From: Comamonas sp. SCN 65-56
GTDB lineage: Bacteria; Pseudomonadota; Gammaproteobacteria; Burkholderiales; Burkholderiaceae_C
Assembly (NCBI RefSeq): GCF_001724135.1
Contig: NZ_MEDS01000006.1
Location: 101,006 to 165,005, forward strand
Reading direction: 5' to 3'
DNA length: 64,000 nucleotides
A program made the translations under genes and the position numbers. Of this stretch, positions 1 to 8,238 are shown one piece after another. Under the pieces are notes generated by a model. The model saw nothing but the letters and a program-made list of their open reading frames with translations, searched no databases and was not told the DNA's origin. Every line of letters starts with the position of its first letter. Position 1 is the first letter of the stretch.

Positions 1-2317
1 CTGGCCCCGCCTGCTTGGCCTGGGACAGCGCCATGTCGGCCTGCTTGAGCAACTCGTCCGCGCTTTCGCGCATGCCCATGAAAAGCGCGATGCCGATGCA
101 GGCGCTGGTGTGCAGGGCCTGCCCGCCGATGGTGCTGGGTCTGGCCAGCGCAGCCAGCAGGTGCTGCGCGAACGTTGTCGCATGGTCTCTGGTGGCGGGT
201 TCCAGCGCAGTCTCTGTCTGCATGACCAGCACAAAGGTGTCGTCGCCATGGCGCGCCACCGTGTCGCCGCTCTTGAGCATGGCCCGCATGCGGGCGACAG
301 CCTGGCGTAGCATTTCATCACCCGCCTGGTGGCCGGCGGTTTCATTGAGTGCCTTGAAACCGTCCAGGTCCAGCATCAGCACCATTCCTGCCGTGCCGGC
401 GCGTTCGCTCACGCGCAGCGCATCCTGCAGCGCCTGCGTGAGCGCGCTGCGGTTGGCCGCTCCTGTTAGCGGGTCATGGCTGGCAAGGTAGCGGATTTCC
501 GTCTGCGCCTGCTTGCTGTCGGTGATGTCGTCAAGGAGGATCATCTCCCGCCCCGCGGCGATGACCCCTGATGCGGTCACCGTTCGCAGATCGCCATTGG
601 CCCTGCGGATGACGTATTCGCGCGCTTCAATCAGGCCGTCGCCTGCCGTGGCTTGCAGTACTCGGGCGTCCCAGTCCGCCCTGATTTGCGCGCGCGTGCC
701 GACGTCCGGGACGGCCATTGCCAGCCACGCGTCGGTGGTAGGCGCTTCCTCCTGGGTGTAGCCGGTGATGCGTACAAAGGCCTTGTTGCGGTACTCGATC
801 TCGCCGCCGGGCCTGACCAGCAGGATGGCAATGGGCAAATGGTTGAGGATGGATCGCTGGAGCGCTTCGTTGCGCTGCAGCTGGCGCGCCATCTGCCGCC
901 GCGCGGTGATGTCCTGGGCAATGCAGATTGCCTGGGTCGGTGTTTCGCCGGGTTCCGCCAGCGGCGAAATCGTCAGGTCCACCCAGACTTCCGAGCCGTC
1001 GTTGTGGCGCAGCCGCTTGTCGATGCGCATCGATGTGGCATCGCTCTCGTGCAATGCGAGAAATTCCTTTTGCTCCTGCACCGTGTCGGGGTGGTAGTGC
1101 CACCTCCAGTACGACTGTCCCGTGAGCTGCTCGCCGCGATAGCCCAATATGTCGGCAAGGCGCGCGTTGGCTTCCACGACTGCGCCGCTCCCCATATCGA
1201 TAACGGCAACGCCAAGGATGTTTTGCTCGAAGACGCGTTTGAGCATGAGCTCGCGCTGGCGCAAGGTGGCCCGTGCCGAGGTCAGCTCCAGCAGGCTTTG
1301 CTGGCGTCTTTGGAGCATTCCCAAGGCGGCAAACGCCAGCAACAGGGACAGGCCTGCGCCGGCACTGCCTATCCACCAGGGCAGCGAGCGCTCGGCGCTG
1401 GAAAGCAGCGACACGGCTGGTGTGACGCTCACCAGCCAGCGCCTGCCGCCCATCAGCAATGGCACCTGGGCCGCCAAGGGTGACTGCATGGCCCGCGGCG
1501 TCGCGGCGTCACCAGTCAGCAGCACCGGGGCGTCGGCGGTCACGTCTTCGATGCGCAGAAACACCTTGTCGCGCCCGCTTGCCGTCTTGGTCGCATGCAG
1601 TAATCCGCTGGTGCTCACGGTGACGACCGTCGAGCCCAGGTAGGGTGCCGCTGCCGCCACCGGCTGCGATGGATGGACCGCGTAGCGCAAGACGAAAGCC
1701 TTGCGATCCTGCCCGCCTTGCAGGAGCTCGAAAGGCGCCGAGAGCACCAGGCCGGGCGTGCCCGTCGTTCTGAGGATCGTCTCCATGTTGTCCGGCTGCG
1801 ACAGCGTATCCAGGCCGACCAGCTGCCCGGCATCCTTGAACGGCCAGAACTGCTCGATGATGTAGTGCTGCTCGCCGGGCAGCTGCGGGTGCACGCTTAG
1901 CGTGTGCGTCTCGCTGAGCCGCGGGTGCAGCTGGCGCAGATGGTCGGTGTAGCGCGCCAGATCCTTGTCGGGCACCATTCGGGTAAACGCGACGCTGCGC
2001 ACCTCCGGGAAGGTGTCCGCTACCGCATGGCTGTCCACGATGGAGCGGAACATCCAGGCCGGCAGGTCGGGCCGCGCCGCGATCACGTCGCGCGTACTCG
2101 CGGCGATACCGGCGTAGGCTTTCACGCGCTGTTCGATGTCGCTCGCCAGCGACTCGGCAATGGCTTGAAGGCGATCCTGCTGCACCTCCAGATTCGCTGC
2201 CTTCTGGCGCTGCACAAGCGCAGCCGTGACGCCAAGACCGGCGACCAAAACCACTGCGGCAATGGCCTTGGGCGACAGTGGCGTAGTGGCTCTGCCGTGG
2301 TTTTTGGCTGTCATCAT
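1..2317 (-). CDS. CHASE-PAS-PAS-GGDEF membrane signalling protein, 3' end beyond the left edge
   Basis: An uninterrupted reading frame runs from ATG at 2317 off the left edge (about 772 codons visible). In order: a transmembrane segment near residues 16-38, a periplasmic CHASE-like sensor region (about 45-260), a second membrane segment (about 313-335, starting WWIGSAGAG), two PAS domains (about 355-470 and 487-600) and a GGDEF domain from about 610. CHASE domains bind small extracellular ligands; GGDEF domains normally make cyclic di-GMP. The metal-binding DLDGF motif is present, but the signature itself reads GDDTF (near residue 690), replacing the key Glu with Thr. Synthase activity is therefore doubtful. 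An EAL domain could follow outside the window. It is divergent from the adenosyltransferase gene at 2489. Confidence 0.85.
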   Translation of the reverse strand, partial: MMTAKNHGRATTPLSPKAIAAVVLVAGLGVTAALVQRQKAANLEVQQDRLQAIAESLASDIEQRVKAYAGIAASTRDVIAARPDLPAWMFRSIVDSHAVADTFPEVRSVAFTRMVPDKDLARYTDHLRQLHPRLSETHTLSVHPQLPGEQHYIIEQFWPFKDAGQLVGLDTLSQPDNMETILRTTGTPGLVLSAPFELLQGGQDRKAFVLRYAVHPSQPVAAAAPYLGSTVVTVSTSGLLHATKTASGRDKVFLRIEDVTADAPVLLTGDAATPRAMQSPLAAQVPLLMGGRRWLVSVTPAVSLLSSAERSLPWWIGSAGAGLSLLLAFAALGMLQRRQQSLLELTSARATLRQRELMLKRVFEQNILGVAVIDMGSGAVVEANARLADILGYRGEQLTGQSYWRWHYHPDTVQEQKEFLALHESDATSMRIDKRLRHNDGSEVWVDLTISPLAEPGETPTQAICIAQDITARRQMARQLQRNEALQRSILNHLPIAILLVRPGGEIEYRNKAFVRITGYTQEEAPTTDAWLAMAVPDVGTRAQIRADWDARVLQATAGDGLIEAREYVIRRANGDLRTVTASGVIAAGREMILLDDITDSKQAQTEIRYLASHDPLTGAANRSALTQALQDALRVSERAGTAGMVLMLDLDGFKALNETAGHQAGDEMLRQAVARMRAMLKSGDTVARHGDDTFVLVMQTETALEPATRDHATTFAQHLLAALARPSTIGGQALHTSACIGIALFMGMRESADELLKQADMALSQAKQAGP

Positions 2318-2488
2318 GGTGGTCGATTTGTGCGCGCGGACGAACGCCGGGTTTTGCGCACTGCAAGGCTTTATGTTGCCATGGCTTGGGGCGCTGCAAC
2401 CCCAGTAGCCCGAAAATCAATGCGGACCTGTTGTGTTTCGGCCGGGGCACAATGCGCGCCACCCAAAGGATTTGAAGAAAGGCACGCC

Positions 2489-3067
2489 ATGGGAAAACGG
2501 GTAACGGCCGTGGCCACGCGCACCGGCGACGATGGCAGCACCGGGCTGGGCAACAACACGCGCGTCTCCAAGGCCAGCGGCCGCCCGCACGCCATGGGCG
2601 ATGTGGACGAGCTCAACAGCCACATCGGGCTGCTGCTGTGCGAGCGCCTTCCCGGCGATATGCGCGAGCTGCTGATCGACATCCAGCACCAGCTCTTCAA
2701 CCTGGGCGGCGAGCTGGCGATGCCGGGCTTCGAGATATTGAAGGACGATGCGCTGGCGCAGCTCGATGCGGCGCTGAAGCACTACAACCAGACGCTGCCC
2801 GGCCTGCAGGAGTTCATCCTGCCCGCGGGCACGCGCGCTGCCTGCCAGGCGCATGTCTGCCGCACCATTGCGCGCCGCGCCGAGCGCTCGGTCGTCGCGT
2901 TGCAGCAGAGCGAGGAAATGCGGCCGACGCCGCGCCAGTACCTCAACCGCCTGTCGGACTTGCTGTTCGTGCTCTCGCGCGTGCTCAACCGCCAGGATGG
3001 CGGTGCCGAGGTGTACTGGAAGAGCGAACGGCTGGCGCGCGCCGAGCGCGAGGATGCTTCTGAATAA
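2489..3067 (+). CDS. PduO-type cob(I)yrinic acid a,c-diamide / cob(I)alamin adenosyltransferase
   Basis: 192 residues, the usual length for PduO-type corrinoid adenosyltransferases, which transfer adenosyl from ATP to reduced corrinoids to form adenosylcobalamin. Visible family motifs are the N-terminal ATP-binding TRTGDDGSTGLG, the central CRTIARRAERSV segment with its conserved arginines, and YLNRLSDLLFVLSRVLNR near the C-terminus. The longer upstream reading frame is rejected because its N-terminal part is antisense to the sensor gene. ATG 2489 follows an AAGAAAGG ribosome site and starts with the expected family N-terminus. No other cobalamin gene is nearby, so it probably serves salvage or maturation for B12-dependent enzymes encoded elsewhere. 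Confidence 0.92.
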   Translation: MGKRVTAVATRTGDDGSTGLGNNTRVSKASGRPHAMGDVDELNSHIGLLLCERLPGDMRELLIDIQHQLFNLGGELAMPGFEILKDDALAQLDAALKHYNQTLPGLQEFILPAGTRAACQAHVCRTIARRAERSVVALQQSEEMRPTPRQYLNRLSDLLFVLSRVLNRQDGGAEVYWKSERLARAEREDASE

Positions 3068-3117
3068 GGAGCTGCAAACGCTTGCCTATCTAGCGCTGTA
3101 CTCATATTCGACTATGA
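3068..3117 (+). repeat. Dispersed AGCGCTTG-type palindromic repeat, copy 1 (intergenic)
   Basis: Fills the gap between two convergent genes and supplies the last codon and stop of the minus-strand thioesterase. It begins GGAGCTGCAAACGCTTGCC and continues with TAGCGCTGTA and a TTCGACTATGAA tail, matching by eye copies at 19752 and 30303. The internal inverted repeat (CGCTTG / TAGCGCT) could act as a weak bidirectional terminator. Confidence 0.6.
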
Positions 3118-3534
3118 AGCCAGCACCGCCATCGTGATGCGTGAGGTGCAGGTGGCCTGCCCCGCGTCGTTCACCATGTCGATCTGCCAGACCTGCGTCG
3201 TGCGGCCGATGTGCACCGGCCGCGCGGTGGCCGTGACCCAGCCGCTGGTGGTGGCGCGCAGGTGGTTGGCGTTGATATCCAGGCCCACGGCGCGGTGGCC
3301 TTCGGGGCTGCTGTAGTAGGCGCCGGTGGAGCCCAGGGTTTCGGCCAGCACCACGCTCACGCCGCCATGCAGCAGGCCGAAGGGCTGGCGCGTGCGCGCA
3401 TCCACCGGCACGCGCGCGCGCAGGAAGTCGTCGCCGATTTCCAGCATTTCAATTCCCAGGTGGGCGACGGTGGTGCCCACGTGCACGCGGGTGATTTCTT
3501 CGAGCGAGATGGGCTTTTTCCAGATGGCGGGCAT
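3112..3534 (-). CDS. PaaI/YbdB-type hotdog-fold acyl-CoA thioesterase
   Basis: 140 residues with a complete single hotdog fold. The catalytic-loop motif GLLHGGVSVVLAETLGS (about residues 53-69) matches the PaaI/EntH/MenI branch, in which the Glu near the start of the long helix activates water for hydrolysis of aryl- or acyl-CoA thioesters. The GLDINANHLR strand is also typical. It stands alone, convergent with the adenosyltransferase, and its stop lies in a dispersed repeat. The substrate cannot be read from the sequence; aromatic acyl-CoA proofreading or CoA release is the usual role of this branch. Confidence 0.85.
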   Translation of the reverse strand: MPAIWKKPISLEEITRVHVGTTVAHLGIEMLEIGDDFLRARVPVDARTRQPFGLLHGGVSVVLAETLGSTGAYYSSPEGHRAVGLDINANHLRATTSGWVTATARPVHIGRTTQVWQIDMVNDAGQATCTSRITMAVLAS

Positions 3535-3619
3535 GGCGCGATGGCTGAGTCGTTGGGTGATGCCGACATCTTAGGCAGCAGTGCGCGCCCGCGCTGTCAC
3601 CCCTGCGTATCATCCGGCC

Positions 3620-4333
3620 ATGTCGCTCGCTTGCCCCTCGTGCCGCCAGCCCATGCACAGCCGCCAGTTCGCCGCGCGCGAAAGCGGTTTCATCGAGCTG
3701 GACCTGTGCTTTGCCTGCCAGGGCCTGTGGTTCGATCCGCACGAGAATACGCGCCTGGCGCCGCAGGCGGTCAACGAGCTGTTCGAGCTGCTGCATGAGC
3801 ACCGTGGCGACGCGAGCCACCCGCTTGCCCCGCGCCTGCGCTGCACGCGCTGCACGCGCGAGCTGGCGCGCGGCTTTGACGTGGCGCAGGGCGGGCGCTA
3901 CGTCACCTGGCGCTGCGCGCAGCGCCACGGGCGCTTCTCCACCTTCGGCTCGTTCATGGTCGAGAAGGGTTTTGTGCGCCATCTCACGGCGCAGGAGATC
4001 AGTGCCCTTGCCGCGCGCGTCGATACCGTGCGCTGCACCGGCTGCGGCGGGCCGATCAACATCCGCACGCAGGATGCCTGCCCTTGGTGCCACTCGGCGA
4101 TTTCGCTGCTGGATGCCAAGGCGGTGGAGAAGGCGCTGGAGCGCCACAGCACCGAGGCGCTCAGAACCGCGCAGAGCCAGACGCCCGATGCGCTGGCCGA
4201 TGCGCTGGTGGCGCTGGAGCGCCAGCGCATGAACGAACAGCGCGAGCAAGCCTCGACATGGAGCAGTGTGGGCAGCGACGTGGATTTGCTCAGCGCCGGC
4301 CTGGACCTGCTCTGGGGCATGTTCCGGCGCTGA
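3620..4333 (+). CDS. Zinc-ribbon (TFIIB-like zinc finger) protein of unknown function
   Basis: 237 residues, cysteine-rich. Three or more paired-cysteine knuckles are visible: CPSC near the N-terminus paired with CFAC about 35 residues later, CTRC near residue 78, and CTGC with CPWC near residues 150 and 165. The first pair plus the GLWFD sequence match the zf-TFIIB family found in many proteobacterial proteins of unknown function. ATG 3620 is chosen because it directly precedes the first knuckle (MSLACPSC); the longer frame from 3581 adds 13 unconvincing residues. The C-terminal part is helical, with no recognised domain. It may bind zinc or nucleic acid, but no role can be assigned. Confidence 0.75.
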   Translation: MSLACPSCRQPMHSRQFAARESGFIELDLCFACQGLWFDPHENTRLAPQAVNELFELLHEHRGDASHPLAPRLRCTRCTRELARGFDVAQGGRYVTWRCAQRHGRFSTFGSFMVEKGFVRHLTAQEISALAARVDTVRCTGCGGPINIRTQDACPWCHSAISLLDAKAVEKALERHSTEALRTAQSQTPDALADALVALERQRMNEQREQASTWSSVGSDVDLLSAGLDLLWGMFRR

Positions 4334-4342
4334 ACCGGCCGC

Positions 4343-5629
4343 CTACCTTCTGGGCTGCAGCAGCGCGTTGAGCAAGATCGCGCCAAAGGTCGCGGTGCCG
4401 ATGCCGCCGAGCGCGAAGTCGCCGAACTTGAGCGTGAATTCGCCCGTGCCCAGCACCAGCGGAATCGCTGCGACGATGAGGTTGCGCGGCTGTGAAAAAT
4501 CCACCTTGTTGTCCACCCAGATCTTGGCGCCGGTGATCGCGATCAGGCCGAAGACGACGATGGACACGCCCCCCATTACCGGCAGCGGAATCGCCTGGAT
4601 CAGCGCGCCGAACTTGGGGCTGAAGCCCAGCAGCAGCGCGATGAACGCGGCAATCAGGAACACCGCGGTGGAATAGATGCGCGTGGCCGCCATCACGCCA
4701 ATGTTCTCGGCGTAGGTCGTGACGCCCGTGCCGCCGCCCGCGCCGCTCACCATCGTCGCGATGCCATCACCGATGAAGGCGCGGCCCAGATACGGATCCA
4801 GATCCTTGCCGGTCATCGCTGTCACCGCTTTCAGGTGCCCGAGGTTCTCCGCCACCAGGATGATCACGACGGGCACGATCAGCACCATCGCCGCGCCACT
4901 GAATACCGGCGCGTGAAACTGCGGCATCCCGAGCCAGGGCGCGCTGGCGATGCCCGAGACGTCAAACGGCTTGCCCAGCCCCATGCCGTTGGTCAGCAGC
5001 GCGTAGAGCACGGTGGCGATGAGCAGGCCGACGACGATCAACAGGCGCTGCACCATGCCCCTGGTGAACACCGCCACCGCGGCGACGCAAAGAAACGTCA
5101 TCGCCTGCATCCAGCTCTCGAAATTGTTGGCCGCCATGTTCTTGACCGGGATGCCCGCCAGGTTCAGCCCGATCACCGCGACCACCGCGCCGGTGACCAC
5201 CGGTGGCATGAAGCGCTCGATCCATCCGGTGCCGATCGCGTGCACGATGAGGCCGATCAGCACGTAGACCGCGCCGCAGGCGATGATGCCGCCCAGCGCC
5301 ACGCCGATGTTGGCGTTCAGCCCCTTGCCCGCGTAGGCGGTGGCGGCGATCACCACGCCGATGAAGGCGAACGACGAACCGAGGTAGCTCGGCACCTTGC
5401 CGCCGGTGACGAGGAAAAAGATCAGCGTGCCGATGCCGCTCATGAACACCGCGAGATTCGGGTCGAACCCCATGAGGATGGGCGCGAGCACGGTGGAGCC
5501 AAACATCGCGATCACGTGCTGGATGCCCATCAGGCCGGTTTCCTTCCACGGCAGGCGCTCGTCCGGGCCGATCACGCCGCCGCCCGCCAGCACCTCGGTG
5601 GGCACCGCTCTCCAATTGAAAAACCCCAT
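4343..5629 (-). CDS. uraA: Uracil permease, NCS2 (nucleobase:cation symporter-2) family
   Basis: 428 residues with about 14 hydrophobic segments, the UraA/UapA length. It begins with the family-typical WKETGLMGIQHVIAMFGST, and the transport-domain region carries AENLGHLKAV (the Glu that contacts the base in UraA) and GGGTGVTTYAENIGVMA. Known members import uracil with a proton across the inner membrane. ATG 5629 follows a clear AAGGAG site. It is monocistronic, and its end nearly touches the convergent zinc-ribbon gene (9 bases). Xanthine or another base cannot be excluded, but the motifs favour uracil. Confidence 0.9.
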   Translation of the reverse strand: MGFFNWRAVPTEVLAGGGVIGPDERLPWKETGLMGIQHVIAMFGSTVLAPILMGFDPNLAVFMSGIGTLIFFLVTGGKVPSYLGSSFAFIGVVIAATAYAGKGLNANIGVALGGIIACGAVYVLIGLIVHAIGTGWIERFMPPVVTGAVVAVIGLNLAGIPVKNMAANNFESWMQAMTFLCVAAVAVFTRGMVQRLLIVVGLLIATVLYALLTNGMGLGKPFDVSGIASAPWLGMPQFHAPVFSGAAMVLIVPVVIILVAENLGHLKAVTAMTGKDLDPYLGRAFIGDGIATMVSGAGGGTGVTTYAENIGVMAATRIYSTAVFLIAAFIALLLGFSPKFGALIQAIPLPVMGGVSIVVFGLIAITGAKIWVDNKVDFSQPRNLIVAAIPLVLGTGEFTLKFGDFALGGIGTATFGAILLNALLQPRR

Positions 5630-5689
5630 CGTCTTCTCCTTGCTTTGTCAGGGTGGCGCGATGGTAGAGGGTTTGTCTTGGGTGTGGTG

Positions 5690-5745
5690 AAATATTAATG
5701 AAACCCAGCGCTGACGCTTTGTGGCAGGGCGCTGGCAGCTATGCT
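5690..5745 (-). repeat. Dispersed palindromic repeat, copy 2, forming the 3' end of the PIN gene
   Basis: Read on the minus strand it starts CATAGCTGCCAGCGCCCTGC, continues CACAAAGCGTCAGCGCTG and ends GGGTTTCATTAAT. This is the same order of blocks as the copies at 19752 and 30303. It encodes roughly the last 15 residues and the stop of the PIN-domain protein. Confidence 0.6.
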
Positions 5746-6186
5746 TGTTGCATCATCCAAAGTGCGGGCGATGCGCACGCCAGAGGCTTGCAAGCGCTTG
5801 GCCAGGCACAGCACCGCCTTGTCCTTGGACAGCAGCAACGCCCGCTGTTGCACTGCCAGGTCGATGAACTTCTGGTCGTCCGCATCCTTGCAGCGCCAGG
5901 GCGCTTCGAGTGCAGCGGCAACAAGCGTGGTGTGCGCATCCCATTGCGCCAGCACGTCCTGGGGCTTGCGCAGCGCACGCGCCAGCCATAGGGCGATCGC
6001 CGGGTAGTCCAGCACGCGCTGCAGCTCATCGCGCATGGCCTGGGTGGCATACCAGGGCATGTCACTTTGGCCCAGCTGCACGCGCAGGGTGGCAGCGGCC
6101 GGATCTTCAAAGACCCAGAGGTCCAGCACGATGTTGGTGTCTATCACCAGCGCAGCGTGTCCGGCGGTTGGGGTGCCAGCCTGCAT
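5695..6186 (-). CDS. PIN-domain (PilT N-terminus) putative ribonuclease, COG1569-like
   Basis: About 163 residues from ATG 6186. The PIN fold is indicated by the first acidic strand VIDTNIVLDLW, a mid-protein Glu in MRDELQRVL, and the C-terminal acidic pair in CKDADDQKFIDLA; these residues coordinate the metal of PIN ribonucleases. A start at 6252 would overlap the upstream gene by 44 bases, so 6186 (22 bases after that stop) is preferred, although its ribosome site is weak. No antitoxin-like gene is adjacent, so it is not called a toxin of a TA pair. The last residues come from a dispersed repeat, suggesting the original C-terminus was replaced. Confidence 0.75.
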   Translation of the reverse strand: MQAGTPTAGHAALVIDTNIVLDLWVFEDPAAATLRVQLGQSDMPWYATQAMRDELQRVLDYPAIALWLARALRKPQDVLAQWDAHTTLVAAALEAPWRCKDADDQKFIDLAVQQRALLLSKDKAVLCLAKRLQASGVRIARTLDDATSIAASALPQSVSAGFH

Positions 6187-6208
6187 GGCGGTCCGGGTGC
6201 AAGCGCCG

Positions 6209-6958
6209 TCAGCGTACCGGCCGGGTGAAATAGCGCTGTGGCCAGGGTTCATCGGCCAGCGTGTAGTGCCACCACTCCTCGGGCAGATTGCGCCAGCCGT
6301 GCGACTGCATCAGCGCGCGCAGCCACAGGCGGTTGCGCCGCACCGCGGGCGGCTGCTCGGCGTCTTCGGTGTGCGAGTGCTCGTCAAAAAGATCAAACGG
6401 TGTGCCCATGTCCACTTCCTGCCCCAACGCCACGGGCCCGGCGATGACTTGGGTGGCGCGCGTCGCGTCTTGCACGACGAGCGTCAGATCGGCGGTGCTG
6501 GCGCGGCTGTGACCGGATTTTTCGGCGATGTAGCCGCGCGCGAACAGCTCGGACTTGGGCACGCGCGGGTAGTACTCGGCCTTGGTGCGCTGATCGGCGA
6601 GGTCCGCGCCCCAGCGCACGAAATCATCCACCGCCATCTGCGGGCGGTAGCAGTCAAAGACCTTCAGGCCCAGGCCGTGCGCGGCGAGGTCGTGCTGCAC
6701 CCGGGCGAGCGAGTGTGCCGCCGCCTGGCTCAGCCAGCACTGCGGGGCCTCGTACCCGGCGATGGGACGGCCGACGAAGTTGTTGGCGCCAAAGTAGCGC
6801 ATGTCCTGCACCACGGTGGGGGCAAGCCGGCTGAGCGGCACGAGTTCATTGTGCGCACCGGGCGCGGTGGCGGCGCAGGCCGTGAGCAGGCTGGCCAGCA
6901 CGGCGGCGGCCGCCAGGGTGGCAGTGCCTGACCACGGGCGCGATGCGGCTAGCTTCAT
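6209..6958 (-). CDS. VanX/DdpX-type D-alanyl-D-alanine dipeptidase, predicted lipoprotein
   Basis: 249 residues. The N-terminal signal ends in a lipobox (SLLTAC with Cys near residue 28), so an outer- or inner-membrane lipoprotein is expected. Zinc-ligand motifs of the peptidase M15D family are visible: SGHSRASTADL (His and Asp ligands) and EEWWHY (Glu catalytic base and His ligand). The DCYRP segment near residue 121 is also typical. The family hydrolyses D-Ala-D-Ala dipeptides in cell-wall recycling; vancomycin-resistance VanX is a relative, but nothing here suggests resistance. The start overlaps the rlmL stop by 4 bases, indicating translational coupling. Confidence 0.88.
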   Translation of the reverse strand: MKLAASRPWSGTATLAAAAVLASLLTACAATAPGAHNELVPLSRLAPTVVQDMRYFGANNFVGRPIAGYEAPQCWLSQAAAHSLARVQHDLAAHGLGLKVFDCYRPQMAVDDFVRWGADLADQRTKAEYYPRVPKSELFARGYIAEKSGHSRASTADLTLVVQDATRATQVIAGPVALGQEVDMGTPFDLFDEHSHTEDAEQPPAVRRNRLWLRALMQSHGWRNLPEEWWHYTLADEPWPQRYFTRPVR

Positions 6959-8238
6959 GGGGCGCTGACGGGTGCGGGTGAGTCCGGCTTGCTTGACGTT
7001 TCCGGGCCTTTGGGCCCGCGCGCGCTACCCGCCACCATGTCAAAGCGCAACAAGCGGCATTCAATCGGCCCGTTGAACAGCGGCACGCGGCGGGACGCCT
7101 TCAGGCGCATGGCCGAGGGCAGCTCGCGATCGGGCGAGAGTATCCAGGCCTGCCAACCGGCGTAATGGCGCTTCCAGTGCGTGGCGAGCTGCTTGAAAAA
7201 GTCTTCATCGCCGCTGTTTTGCGCGCTTTCGCGCCCGGGGCGGGCGCCTTGCAGCGCGCGCTCGCGGCTGCTTTGCCCGGCGGCGCCGGCGGCGGCGATG
7301 CGCTCGCCATACGGCGGGTTGAGCAGCATCACGCCGGGCAGCTCGCAGGGTGGCAGGCGTTCCAGCGCGTCGCCGCCGCGCAGTTGCACGGCGGCGGCCA
7401 CGCCCGCGCGCTCGGCGTTGCGCCGGGCGAAGTCCACCATGCGGTGTGAAATATCACTGCCAAATATGGGTGTAGAGCTTGTCTGTACTGTGCTAATAGC
7501 TTCTTTTTTGAGAGTATCCCAGGCTGCGCGGTCATGCGGCAGCAGGCGCTCGAAGGCGAAGCGGCGCTTCAGGCCCGGCGCGATGCGGCAGGCGATCTGC
7601 GCCGCCTCGATGACGACGGTGCCGCTGCCGCAGCAGGGGTCGTACAGCGGCAGGCCGCTTTCTGGCGTCCAGCCGCAGGCGGCGATCATCGCGGCGGCCA
7701 GGGTCTCCTTGAGCGGCGCGTCGCCCTTGTCCTCGCGCCAGCCGCGCTTGAAGAGCGGCTCGCCCGAGGTGTCGATGGAGAGCGTGGCGGTTTCCGGCGT
7801 CAGGTGCAGGTGGATGCGCGCGTCGGGGCGGTGCGTGTCCACATCGGGGCGCGTGCCGCTCTGCTGGCGAAAGCGGTCGGCGACCGCGTCCTTCACGCGC
7901 AGCGCGGCGAAGTTCAGGCTCTTCAAGGGGCTCGCGTGCGCGGTCACCTCGATCTTGAAGGTCTGGCGGGCGGTAAACCACGCTTCCCAGCGCACGCTGC
8001 TGGCAAGTTCGTACAGATCGGCTTCGCCGCGATACGGTCGGTGCGCAAGCTGCACCAGCACGCGCTGCGCCAGGCGGCTGTGCAGGTTGAGCTCCAGCAC
8101 CGCGCGCCACGGCGCGGCCAGGCGTACGCCCGCGCGCAGCGCCTGCACGTCAGGGCAGCCGGTGATCGCACGCACCTCGTCGGCCAGGAAACCCTCGACA
8201 CCGGCGGCGCAGGGCAAAAAGAGTTCAAACCGGTTCAT
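6955..8238 (-). CDS. rlmL: THUMP-domain 23S rRNA (guanine-N2) methyltransferase, RlmL-type
   Basis: 427 residues: an N-terminal ferredoxin-like/THUMP RNA-binding region (about 1-155) and a Rossmann methyltransferase domain with the SAM site DPCCGSGTVVIEAA (about 200-213) and catalytic NPPYGER (about 310). E. coli RlmL is fused to RlmK (about 700 residues); this is the stand-alone N-terminal half, expected to methylate G2445 of 23S rRNA. Two lineage-specific insertions are visible: an AT-richer segment around residues 242-262 (KKEAISTVQTSSTPIFG) that looks like a dispersed repeat, and a low-complexity Ser/Gly/Arg stretch after NPPYGER. It is coupled by 4-base overlaps to genes on both sides. 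Confidence 0.9.
   Translation of the reverse strand: MNRFELFLPCAAGVEGFLADEVRAITGCPDVQALRAGVRLAAPWRAVLELNLHSRLAQRVLVQLAHRPYRGEADLYELASSVRWEAWFTARQTFKIEVTAHASPLKSLNFAALRVKDAVADRFRQQSGTRPDVDTHRPDARIHLHLTPETATLSIDTSGEPLFKRGWREDKGDAPLKETLAAAMIAACGWTPESGLPLYDPCCGSGTVVIEAAQIACRIAPGLKRRFAFERLLPHDRAAWDTLKKEAISTVQTSSTPIFGSDISHRMVDFARRNAERAGVAAAVQLRGGDALERLPPCELPGVMLLNPPYGERIAAAGAAGQSSRERALQGARPGRESAQNSGDEDFFKQLATHWKRHYAGWQAWILSPDRELPSAMRLKASRRVPLFNGPIECRLLRFDMVAGSARGPKGPETSSKPDSPAPVSAP
7450..7512 (-). repeat. Dispersed palindromic repeat, copy 3, inside rlmL
   Basis: On the minus strand the block CAAAAAAGAAGCTATTAGC is followed by ACAAGCTCT and a CCCATATTTGG tail, the same succession as the intergenic copies. 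It is markedly AT-richer than the rest of rlmL and stays in frame, encoding about 20 residues. Confidence 0.5.

Noticed and set aside
5695..6186. PIN protein as the toxin of a toxin-antitoxin pair
   Set aside because: No small antitoxin-like gene lies on either side; neighbours are a dipeptidase gene and a permease gene.
6209..6958. Vancomycin-resistance vanX
   Set aside because: The family match is to D-Ala-D-Ala dipeptidases in general; no vanA/vanH or van regulators are present, and the organism type suggests cell-wall recycling.
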